From Clostridiales bacterium (GTDB taxonomy: Bacteria > Bacillota > Clostridia > Lachnospirales > Lachnospiraceae): 40,854 bases of DNA. The stretch is from positions 1 through 40,854 of the forward strand of contig JAHAJA010000039.1 in assembly GCA_018372435.1 (NCBI GenBank). The letters run 5' to 3'. A program made the position numbers and the translations under genes. Below, piece by piece: positions 34,601-40,854 of this stretch; positions within the stretch are counted from its first letter, which is position 1, and each line of letters opens with the position of its first letter. Under the pieces are notes generated by a model. It did not search any database and was not told the origin of the DNA. It was given only the letters and a program-made list of their open reading frames with translations.

Positions 34601-35667
34601 TCTATACCGCTTTCTTAACTGCGGCACAGGAACTATTTGACCACTTCGGTGAACCTGCTGATCCTTATATGACTATGGTCGGCTACTTCAACTCTCTGCG
34701 TGAACTAGGTGGAATGAAGCGATTGGCAGAAGATGATGTGCAGACACGTTCCTATCGCGTGCAAATGAGCATGGTGGAACGGCCCGCATTGGCACAACGT
34801 AGTGTCAACAACATCCGCGAATTGACTTCTCGTGTATCCAGCCAAGATATCCCAAAGTACCTCGACAATCTTGAGGTCAAGTTTAAGGCCGAGTTTGATA
34901 ACTCTGCAGGTAAATACGTAACGAAATGGCAGGAGGGTGATACTCGCGCTATTGATGTGGTGCTGGCGACCAATATGCTGTCAGTAGGAGTCGATGTGAA
35001 TAGACTCGGCCTGATGGCAGTGAATGGACAACCTAAGGGAACGGCCGAGTATATTCAGGCTACCAGTCGTGTTGGACGTTCATTCCCCGGCCTAGTTTGC
35101 ACCGTTCTTACATGGGCCCGACCGCGTGACCTCTCTCACTACGAAACATTCGAACATTACCACGCCACCTTCTACAAGCATGTTGAGGCACAATCGGTAA
35201 CGCCATTCTCTCCACGTGCAATGGATCGTGGTTTGACAGGGTCGTTGCTAAGTCTTATGCGTCTGAAGAATGACGAGTTCAGCCCAAATGAAGGTGCGGG
35301 TAAATTGGATATGTCAAACCAGAGTGAACTCGCTCATGCAATTGAAGTTTTAGCGACTCGTGCAGGCAATGTCGCGGAAGACAATGCACGTAAGCTGTTA
35401 GCTGAGAATGAACTGAAAGAGCGTGCAGACGAATGGGCCAAAGAAGCCAGTAAAGGCGGCCGAATTCTGGGATATGAAAAGAGAGGTCCCGATAAAGACA
35501 AGACTGTGGCGTTGATCAAATCACCAGGGCTTCAAGCTTGGGACAACTGGACTGTACCTATGTCAATGCGAGAAGTTGAGTCTGGTGTACGTCTGATTAT
35601 GGACACCAAATTTATCAAGGACGATCACGATTGGAAACCTCGTCCTGCAACGAAAGACGAGGATTGA
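31693..35667 (+). CDS. drmA: DrmA, helicase-domain protein of DISARM
   Basis: I place the start at the ATG at 31693 (MANDKPTKLPNAW), directly after GGAGGAA; the ATG at 31681 would put that ribosome-binding site inside the gene. The 1324-residue protein has Walker A PTGGGKTEAY from P604 (K609/T610), a DEFH box at 865-868, a SATVRKAKEQV motif III, and C-terminal LATNMLSVGVDVNRLGL and ATSRVGRS blocks (motifs V and VI). A cysteine-bearing insert (CPWCGTE, then YCGDKKGRC) near 735-765 may bind zinc. This matches DrmA, which with DrmB forms the DNA-engaging core of DISARM. Its TGA lies two bases before the drmB start. Confidence 0.93.
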   Translation: MANDKPTKLPNAWIAIDHGIAADSSVALYILRLQGGRSLHQTISDNDWVLVLDTTGNITRVGRILRIRSDLETTTIFFDRMLQVKSVVSIGITPFKFPPKDRAGRIQWTDFIETLPKEFHITIADIPKIEDQTYIRELLQLAVMDDLLGPAGGPNELIVDMGVRDRYLVGKLAPREAAERGQEFPVDAEDIEDEEPDLIVKAKTAKVNSPSVLGSGETDTAEEIDAASNQSLVPSSLGMTFCVDGDVDRVEIEARWGRYERVPNDEHQFFKSNGQKAKVWKRIPCGGKIVLPLIEGSISHNAPDSTSPEVRVQGSIRAKNDNGDRLITLFLVNAQEEPDTNRDTAWVFQPELIVRAEKDAAKPAIFRRRPVLDADGMDPEREALEMIYRDRVEFAVGHGVAVHAEIADDVTLATEVRTTVMPQYEVQATETPGLELSDRPAMREMVSSGLLDMQRLATLDIDPLVDALSVLTKDYATWIDEQNLSVSSKAKGFKTQAQAALDRCQEIHTRLQQGINTLKHNENALAAFRFANQAMATQRIRSLYALAMRRGEDVTLDKFDALKNRSWRPFQLAFLLLSIPSLADPCHPDRVKPIEAYADLLWFPTGGGKTEAYLGVAAFTMAIRRMQGNLGGYDSSRGLTVIMRYTLRLLTLQQFQRATALICAMEVLRREALNKGDKSLGTEPFTIGLWVGNKVTPGTTEDSHNAIEKTRNPGSYNAGTASPVQLTSCPWCGTEIIPGQDVEVKKDKAGGRTFIYCGDKKGRCEFSKGKSSKQLHPGIPVLVVDEEIYHRPPTMMIATVDKFAMMAWRGQVRTLFGRVEKECERHGLLWPGANCTGNHQAFKEQPSAKVKAIPPIRPPDLIIQDEFHLISGPLGTMVGLYETAVDELCSWTLNGKTVKPKIIASTATVRKAKEQVNNVFMRQVSVFPPHGLDVEDNFFSVQRHIKDKFGRRYLGVCSPGSSRPAMLIRVYTAFLTAAQELFDHFGEPADPYMTMVGYFNSLRELGGMKRLAEDDVQTRSYRVQMSMVERPALAQRSVNNIRELTSRVSSQDIPKYLDNLEVKFKAEFDNSAGKYVTKWQEGDTRAIDVVLATNMLSVGVDVNRLGLMAVNGQPKGTAEYIQATSRVGRSFPGLVCTVLTWARPRDLSHYETFEHYHATFYKHVEAQSVTPFSPRAMDRGLTGSLLSLMRLKNDEFSPNEGAGKLDMSNQSELAHAIEVLATRAGNVAEDNARKLLAENELKERADEWAKEASKGGRILGYEKRGPDKDKTVALIKSPGLQAWDNWTVPMSMREVESGVRLIMDTKFIKDDHDWKPRPATKDED

Positions 35668-35669
35668 AT

Positions 35670-37529
35670 ATGATCATCAATAACAAAACTCCAGTCGGCG
35701 AAGTACGCCCTAGCCAGTTGCTATGGACTTATGGACCTGGCGCGCTAATCGATCTACCAAGCCTATCTGTAGTGACACTAGGTATTGACCGGTGGGAGCG
35801 AGAGCGCTGCCAGCCAATTCAAGAGGCCCGGCTTCTTGCTGCTGTGCGAAAGGTATTAGGCCCACAAGTCGAAAATTTGCGAATGCCACCCTTTCAGAAA
35901 AGCGAGCTCGTTGACCCTTGGTCAGCCGAGGCCAACATAGGTGTACCTGTTCGACCATTTCCCCGCTGGATGCGCTGTGTAAAGTGTGGCTTGCTATCGC
36001 CCTTTGATGATGGTCTGCTTGAGATCAAAGAGGATCGATTCAGAGCCGAACGAACTCGCTTTGTTCACAAAGGTTGTACAGGTTCTAAAGGGAATCTACC
36101 AGCTAAGGATGCTGATGCCGTTCCTGCACGTTTTCTGCTAGCCTGTCGTGACGGTCACCTAGATGATTTTCCATGGCACTACTTTGTCCATGGTGGCAAT
36201 AGTACATGCAAAGGGACACTGCGCTTCTTTGAGAGTGGTGCATCCTTACAAACCGAAAACCTGTGGGTACGGTGTGATAGCTGTGAGGCGTCACGAAGCA
36301 TGGCCCATGCCTTCGGCAAAGCAGGTAAAGAAAACCTCCCAGCTTGCCGAGGTCGACACCCACATTTGGATCAATTCGATATTGACTGCGGTGAAGAACC
36401 ACGGGCAGTACTGTTAGGAGCCACAAACAGCTGGTTTCCGATCACACTTTCTGCATTGGCCATACCCCAATCAAAGAATCCTCTCAGTCAGTTGATTCAA
36501 GACGGATGGCCGTTATTTGAAGCAATTACAGCTGAAGTCATGGTTCCCATCGTTGTGCAAACACTCAAGCTAACTGGTGGTCTCCCTGGAATCGACAAAT
36601 ATAGCGTGTCAGACATCTGGTCAGCCATCGAAATGCATCGTTCTGGTGGCGATAGCGAATTTGTCGGTGAAGCCGATATCAAAGGTCCTGAATGGGAAGT
36701 GCTGACGGAGGCCAATCCTCCCACGGATTATCCACACTTCATGAGTAAGAAGATCGGAACACCAGCACAATTCATACCGTACATCAGCCGTGTATTACTA
36801 CTTGAGCGACTACGAGAGGTCAATGCTCTGCTTGGTTTTACTCGAGTAGAGGCACCAGAAGGATCCGGAGAGATAAATGAACGTCCTCAGATGGCTAGCT
36901 TGGCACGCAATAAACCTGAATGGGTGCCAGCGAACCAGGTGCATGGGGAAGGTATCTTCATCCAATTCAATGAAAAGGCTCTTGTAGCTTGGGAATCACT
37001 GGATGCCGTCAAGCAAGTAGACGAGATGCTTCGTGGTGGTCATACCGGTTGGCGTAACTCTCGTAATCTCGATCCGAATGAAGATTACCCAGGTATCCGA
37101 TATGCCATGCTGCATACCCTATCTCATTTGTTGATCCGTGAACTAGCCCTGGAATGTGGATACAACGCAGCAAGTATTCGCGAACGTATCTATGCTGATA
37201 CATCAAACGGCAGTCCACAAGCTGGTATCTTGATCTACACAGCAGCAGCTGATTCTGATGGCACACTGGGTGGTCTTGTAGATCTTGGTAAACCAGAGAA
37301 TCTTGGTCGCCTGCTGGTACAAGCATTAAATCGTTCTAAGATCTGTTCTTCTGACCCACTATGTTCTGAACATAACCCGGAGAAAGATCGGTCATTACAT
37401 GCCGCAGCCTGCCATGCATGTACTCTGGTAGCAGAAACCTCTTGTGAGCAAGGCAATCGCTATTTGGATCGATCGCTATTAGTACCAACACTTGAGCGTA
37501 TTCACGCTGCATTTTTTAAGGGTTTTTAA
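35670..37529 (+). CDS. drmB: DrmB, DUF1998 protein of DISARM
   Basis: The start at 35670 (MIINNKTPVGEVRPSQLLW) follows the drmA stop by two bases and has GAGGA just upstream; a frame open from 35631 would overlap drmA needlessly. The 619-residue protein begins with the PSQLLWTYGPGALIDLP block typical of DrmB. It has cysteine pairs RCVKC (C103/C106) and VRCDSC, and a C-terminal DUF1998 cysteine cluster from C559 (CSSDPLC...CHACTLVAETSC). The cysteines probably bind zinc or support structure. DrmB acts as the partner of the DrmA helicase. Translation is tightly coupled to drmA and drmC. Confidence 0.93.
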   Translation: MIINNKTPVGEVRPSQLLWTYGPGALIDLPSLSVVTLGIDRWERERCQPIQEARLLAAVRKVLGPQVENLRMPPFQKSELVDPWSAEANIGVPVRPFPRWMRCVKCGLLSPFDDGLLEIKEDRFRAERTRFVHKGCTGSKGNLPAKDADAVPARFLLACRDGHLDDFPWHYFVHGGNSTCKGTLRFFESGASLQTENLWVRCDSCEASRSMAHAFGKAGKENLPACRGRHPHLDQFDIDCGEEPRAVLLGATNSWFPITLSALAIPQSKNPLSQLIQDGWPLFEAITAEVMVPIVVQTLKLTGGLPGIDKYSVSDIWSAIEMHRSGGDSEFVGEADIKGPEWEVLTEANPPTDYPHFMSKKIGTPAQFIPYISRVLLLERLREVNALLGFTRVEAPEGSGEINERPQMASLARNKPEWVPANQVHGEGIFIQFNEKALVAWESLDAVKQVDEMLRGGHTGWRNSRNLDPNEDYPGIRYAMLHTLSHLLIRELALECGYNAASIRERIYADTSNGSPQAGILIYTAAADSDGTLGGLVDLGKPENLGRLLVQALNRSKICSSDPLCSEHNPEKDRSLHAAACHACTLVAETSCEQGNRYLDRSLLVPTLERIHAAFFKGF

Positions 37530-37530
37530 C

Positions 37531-38292
37531 ATGGATGAACTCTTAGATGCTGTTGCCGAGCTAGTTTGTCTGGTTTCTCCTGAAAAGATACAAGCGATCG
37601 CTGGCCGAATTCGACGGACTGAAGCCTGCAAGGCTCTGCTGGTACTGCCAAGTGCAGTAGGAACTCCCAAGGCAAGTAAAGCTATTGAGAGACTAGCAAT
37701 TGCATGGCGAAACACCATGGTCAGTTCAGATGAACTAGCATCTATGCTTCTTGCTGCAAGCCATGTTTACTTTAAAGTTAGCTCTGAGCAAAGTACTGAA
37801 CTTGTATGGACTGGTCCAACAACACCTTTTGTATCTGTTCGCCGTACAGAGCAAGTGCTGCTACAAATAATCAATGCGGCAAAACAGTCTTTATTTATTA
37901 CCAGCTTTGTTGCCTATGATGTGTCGAGTATTGTGAATGAATTGAATATGGCTATAAAGCGTGGCGTTACCATTACAATGTTGCTGGAATCTTCACAAGA
38001 GCATGGTGGTAGTATCAATATTGATATAATCGGTAAGATGCAGACGCTTATACCTGGCGCACATATTTACGCTTGGAATAATAAAAACAATGAATTTTCA
38101 GAAGGTCGCGTGCATGCGAAAGTAATTGTTGCCGATGGTCACACTTGTTTTATTACAAGCGCAAATCTAACTGGGTATGCCATGGAGAGAAACATTGAAG
38201 CAGGAGTACTTATTACAGGCGGAGGGATTCCAGAAGCACTTAGTGATCATCTGTACTCTCTTATAAACACAAATATCATTAGTCTGATTTAA
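37531..38292 (+). CDS. drmC: DrmC, phospholipase D-like protein of DISARM
   Basis: The start at 37531 (MDELLDAVAELVCLVSPEK) follows the drmB stop by one base. The 253-residue protein has one phospholipase D HKD motif, HAKVIVAD with H195, K197 and D202, followed by ITSANLT. Because it has a single HKD, two copies likely pair to form one active site, as in bacterial PLD nucleases. DrmC is the PLD member of both DISARM classes. In the first tested class 2 system it was not essential for defence, so its job may be auxiliary. It completes the drmD-MI-A-B-C order of class 1. Confidence 0.92.
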   Translation: MDELLDAVAELVCLVSPEKIQAIAGRIRRTEACKALLVLPSAVGTPKASKAIERLAIAWRNTMVSSDELASMLLAASHVYFKVSSEQSTELVWTGPTTPFVSVRRTEQVLLQIINAAKQSLFITSFVAYDVSSIVNELNMAIKRGVTITMLLESSQEHGGSINIDIIGKMQTLIPGAHIYAWNNKNNEFSEGRVHAKVIVADGHTCFITSANLTGYAMERNIEAGVLITGGGIPEALSDHLYSLINTNIISLI

Positions 38293-38339
38293 TTTGTTCA
38301 GCTTGATATAAAAATGAATCTTCGTGCTAAGGATAAAAA

Positions 38340-39122
38340 ATGAATACATATGAAAGTGGATTATTAGAAGTAGCTTGGTATCTGGCTAAGTATGGAAAAA
38401 AAAAGCCTCCTGAAGTTCTGGGTGTTGACACATGGAAAGCAGCAATATCACTATTTTATCCAACATTTGGTGCAGGTAAGACGAGAATTGAATTTTATAA
38501 CAGTCTAAAAAACCACCGTGATCGTTTTGATTCTTGGCTAAGTGTTGTACGCACAGGCTGGCGGAATGCTGATGGTTCTCCTGGCGAGCTCCCGTTGTCT
38601 GCTCAGACTGTTATGAACAAAATGAACAAACTATCAGATTCACTTATTGAACAAAAAATTCTATCTTGGCTGTCGATAACCCCCTCAGAACAAAAACTGG
38701 CTGATATATTACCTATTCAACAAGATAAAAGTCTGGATGAAACGATGAAAGAACGATTAATCGCTTCAAGGCTTGGACAAGGTGAATTCAGGAAAAAATG
38801 CCTTAAACTTTTCCCTGCCTGTCCTATAACTGGTATTTCTTTTCAACCTCTGTTAAGGGCTAGCCATATTAAACCTTGGGCCGCGTGCCAGAATGGTCAT
38901 GAGCGACTGGATCCTTATAATGGAATAATATTGGCAGCTCATATTGATGCTCTTTTTGACCAAGGATGGCTGTCATTTAGTAATAATGGGCACATTTTAA
39001 TTAGCACTGAACTTGATTTTGAAGTAAAAACAAAACTAAACTTACCTGAAAATATCCCACCATTCTCGGCACAGCATCATCACTATCTAAAATGGCATCG
39101 AGAAAATATATTAAGATCATGA
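38340..39122 (+). CDS. HNH endonuclease (HNH_2 type), accessory to DISARM
   Basis: The 260-residue protein has an N-terminal region of unknown function (LLEVAWYLAKYGKKKP, residues 8-23) and a C-terminal HNH nuclease. The nuclease comprises CPITG, ASHIKPW with H176, LDPYNG with N194, and AAHIDALFDQG with H201. It lies 47 bases after drmC on the same strand, so it is probably co-transcribed. HNH_2 proteins of this type often accompany DNA methyltransferases as restriction partners; the C5 methyltransferase at the other end of the block is a possible partner. Its N-terminal segment is echoed by a 36-residue frame at 19158. Confidence 0.85.
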   Translation: MNTYESGLLEVAWYLAKYGKKKPPEVLGVDTWKAAISLFYPTFGAGKTRIEFYNSLKNHRDRFDSWLSVVRTGWRNADGSPGELPLSAQTVMNKMNKLSDSLIEQKILSWLSITPSEQKLADILPIQQDKSLDETMKERLIASRLGQGEFRKKCLKLFPACPITGISFQPLLRASHIKPWAACQNGHERLDPYNGIILAAHIDALFDQGWLSFSNNGHILISTELDFEVKTKLNLPENIPPFSAQHHHYLKWHRENILRS

Positions 39123-39231
39123 TATTATTTTCGTGGGAACAGTTGCACAAAAACACGCCAATTAAAAGCATGCTTCCTGAAGTATGTAAATAGATGAAAT
39201 TAAGTATTTGTTAATCTATTCAGTGAAGCTT

Positions 39232-39287
39232 AAAGCAGACATCCAACCATCCTCATGTTCAGATGCCTGCTTTACTGACATTTTTTT
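39232..39287 (+). terminator. Possible terminator of the DISARM-HNH transcript
   Basis: AAAGCAGACATC (39232-39243) pairs with GATGCCTGCTTT (39262-39273) over 12 positions with one mismatch, around an 18-base loop. A run of seven T follows at 39281-39287, seven bases past the stem. The offset T-run and long loop make it a weaker candidate than the other terminators here. Confidence 0.4.
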
Positions 39288-39364
39288 ATCAAAGGTCCTC
39301 TTGGAGATAGATCGCCAGCAACACTATGTCATATGTTGCAAATACTATACTCAATAAGGCTTAT

Positions 39365-40624
39365 CTATTTCCCTGAATTAATTTTCGCAAAATCAAACGG
39401 ACTCACTACCCCTTCCCGATTAACATCCAGAAAATCAGCCCACCACTGCAGCATCAGTCTGCGCTCATCCAGATGCTCAGCTTTATGAATGTAAGCAGCA
39501 CGTACTGAGTTACGTTCCATATGGCTCATTTGCCGTTCCACGGCATCCCTCGACCACAATCCAGACTCAATCAACGAACTACAGGCCATTGTTCTGAAAC
39601 CATGTCCACAAACCTCTACCTTCGTGTCATAACCCATAACGCGCAGCGCCTTGTTCACCGTGTTCTCACTCATCGGTTTGCGATGGTCGTGATCGCCAAT
39701 GAAAACAAAATCGCGATCGCCACTAAGTTTGTGTACCTGTTTAAGGATTGCTAACGCCTGACGAGATAACGGCACCAAATGAGGCGTACGCATTTTTGAG
39801 CCACGCTGTGAATGCTTTACCCCTTCAATAACCTCTCGCTCTGCGGGTATCGTCCACATTGATGTTTCAAAATCAATCTCAGACCAGCGAGCAAAACGTA
39901 ATTCGCTGGAACGAATGAAAACTAGAAGGGTTAGCTCAACTGCAAGACGAGTTAAAGGCCTGCCGGTATAGCTATCAATCCGCTGAAGAAGTTCAGGTGT
40001 ACGCTTCAACTCTAATGCTGGTCGATGTTGCCTGTTACTTGAAGCAACGGCACCAACCATCTCCTGCGCGGGATTGTAGTCGAGCAAACCGCTCTGTACG
40101 GCATAACGCATAATTGCCGTAGTTCGCTGTTGCAGTCGTGATGCAACTTCAAGACGTCCAGACAACTCTACCGCTTTGATTGGGGCTAGCAGGTCTCGAG
40201 TTTTGAGATCAGCAATATTCCGCTTACCAATGGCGGGAAAGAGATTGTCCTCCAGGCTTTTCAGCACTCGTCGGCTATGCTCTTCCGACCACTTTTTATT
40301 TGTGGCATGCCACTCAATAGCAAGCTGTTCGAAAGTACGTGCTTCTTCCTGCTCAACCTTATCATTTTTCTTTTTATCTCCCGGATCGATGCCATTTGCC
40401 AACAACTTACGAGCCTCATCACGACGAGCTCTGGCATCTGCAAGAGACACTTCTGGATATACACCCAAAGCCAGCATCTTTTGCTTTCCACCAAAGCGGT
40501 ACTGCAGACGCCAGTATCTTGAACCATTTGGGTGGACGAGAAGATGCATACCGTTGCCATCGGTCAGTTTGTATTGCTTATCCGTTGGCTTGGCTGTTCT
40601 GACTTTGATATCTGTTAGAGCCAT
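39365..40624 (-). CDS. intA: P4-type tyrosine integrase
   Basis: The 419-residue protein begins with the DUF4102 arm-binding domain (ALTDIKVRTAKPTDKQYKL, then ALGVYPEVSLADAR) and ends with a tyrosine recombinase domain. Catalytic residues are visible: R238 in RSSEL, H341 and R344 in HGFRTMA, and Y378 in AAYIHK. This is the family that inserts CP4-57-like islands into tRNA genes. It lies 187 bases downstream of leuX on the same strand, as expected for an integrase beside its attachment site. All catalytic residues appear intact, so recombination activity is possible, though the distal site is degenerate. The symbol denotes the family; the exact orthologue is not determined. Confidence 0.92.
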   Translation of the reverse strand: MALTDIKVRTAKPTDKQYKLTDGNGMHLLVHPNGSRYWRLQYRFGGKQKMLALGVYPEVSLADARARRDEARKLLANGIDPGDKKKNDKVEQEEARTFEQLAIEWHATNKKWSEEHSRRVLKSLEDNLFPAIGKRNIADLKTRDLLAPIKAVELSGRLEVASRLQQRTTAIMRYAVQSGLLDYNPAQEMVGAVASSNRQHRPALELKRTPELLQRIDSYTGRPLTRLAVELTLLVFIRSSELRFARWSEIDFETSMWTIPAEREVIEGVKHSQRGSKMRTPHLVPLSRQALAILKQVHKLSGDRDFVFIGDHDHRKPMSENTVNKALRVMGYDTKVEVCGHGFRTMACSSLIESGLWSRDAVERQMSHMERNSVRAAYIHKAEHLDERRLMLQWWADFLDVNREGVVSPFDFAKINSGK

Positions 40625-40638
40625 GCTTATGCCCTCCC

Positions 40639-40697
40639 TGTTGGTACAAGCATTATCGAACCGGAAATACCATCATCTGTACCAACATCTGTTGGTA
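40639..40697. promoter_or_regulatory. TGTTGGTA repeats between integrase and leuX
   Basis: TGTTGGTACA (40639-40648), its exact inverse TGTACCAACA (40678-40687) and TGTTGGTA (40690-40697) lie between the integrase start and the attachment core. The last two form a compact inverted repeat with two bases between the octamers. The same octamer occurs near the left attachment relic. They are candidate arm-binding sites for the integrase and may also control its promoter. Confidence 0.5.
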
Positions 40698-40773
40698 GAT
40701 GTACGTTGAAGTCGGTTGACCTTGAGAGAGTTAATATAGCGGGAAAGGTAAGTAAATACTGGATTTCAGGCAC

Positions 40774-40797
40774 AAAAAAAGACGTCCGTTGACGTCT
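40774..40797 (-). terminator. leuX terminator
   Basis: GACGTCT (40791-40797) and AGACGTC (40780-40786) form a perfect 7-bp stem with loop CGTT. On the minus strand the stem is followed by seven U. It lies 13 bases past the tRNA CCA end. Confidence 0.85.
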
Positions 40798-40810
40798 ATT
40801 GATGTTCCGA

Positions 40811-40854
40811 TGGTGCCGAAGGCCGGACTCGAACCGGCACGTATTTCTACGGTT
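40811..40854 (-). tRNA. leuX: tRNA-Leu(CAA) leuX, 3' part (cut by window edge)
   Basis: The reverse complement of the last 44 bases reads as the variable arm, T-arm (GGTTCGAGTCC) and acceptor 3' strand with encoded CCA of leuX. It matches the E. coli leuX 3' half as I know it. The 5' half, including the anticodon, lies outside the window. It is the integration site of the island, and the element restores the intact 3' end of the gene. Confidence 0.92.

Noticed and set aside
23210..38292. Class 2 DISARM, because a C5 methyltransferase is present
   Set aside because: No drmE is present, and the SNF2 helicase plus large N6-adenine methyltransferase define class 1.
40176..40709. 177-codon plus-strand frame opposite the integrase
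   Set aside because: It is antisense to an integrase with intact catalytic residues, and its product shows no family features.
1..40854. CRISPR array
   Set aside because: No set of regularly spaced identical repeats was seen; the only repeats are two-copy or regulatory.

Overview
The window is almost certainly from an enterobacterial chromosome (Escherichia coli or a close relative). The last 44 bases are the 3' half of a tRNA-Leu(CAA) matching leuX on the minus strand, followed inward by a P4-type tyrosine integrase. The left third carries the conserved CP4-57/CP4-44 prophage module of E. coli (cbtA-cbeA-yeeT-yeeS-yfjX-yfjQ, irmA, yfjR, yfjP, alpA, a YfjJ/YagK-type inovirus Gp2 gene). The whole reads as one leuX-inserted genomic island of about 39.7 kb. 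Its distal end is a degenerate leuX 3'-end copy with its own terminator near 1062-1121.

Layout: 1-1398 holds insertion-sequence debris, a small hypothetical gene, the decayed attachment site and hairpins. 1399-9000 is a minus-strand run of CP4-like genes: type IV toxin-antitoxin, anti-restriction, DUF932, DUF905, three exported proteins, a WYL regulator, a GTPase, and an unknown protein with a possible ribbon-helix-helix C-terminus. 9414-11306 has plus-strand alpA, an unknown gene and an inovirus Gp2 gene. 11419-11890 is IS66 debris and a short repeat shared with the left end.

12011-39122 is a defence cargo of four adjacent units. (i) A coupled operon of an AAA ATPase (DUF3696/OLD-like), a PIN-type nuclease and an RNA ligase (12011-14533); this nuclease-plus-repair-ligase arrangement is my best candidate for an undescribed system. 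(ii) A convergent ABC-three-component operon: restriction-endonuclease-fold effector, small middle component, Rad50-like ABC ATPase with a CxxC hook (18108 down to 14689). (iii) A tandem pair of DUF262 proteins, of which only the second has a recognisable DUF1524 nuclease-like end. They follow a 36-codon ORF resembling the N-terminus of the HNH protein encoded 19 kb away. (iv) A complete class 1 DISARM locus (drmD, drmMI, drmA, drmB, drmC, all intact), preceded by an intact C5-cytosine methyltransferase and followed by an HNH endonuclease. A palindromic hairpin lies in the only large gap of the DISARM core.

39365-40854 is the integrase, copies of a TGTTGGTA-type motif that recur at the left end, and leuX. 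Together the cargo combines modification (N6-adenine and C5-cytosine methylation), helicase/nuclease restriction, and probable abortive or nucleic-acid-sensing systems. The CP4 backbone adds anti-restriction and toxin-antitoxin functions. All functional calls rest on motif and family recognition by eye; no database search was run.
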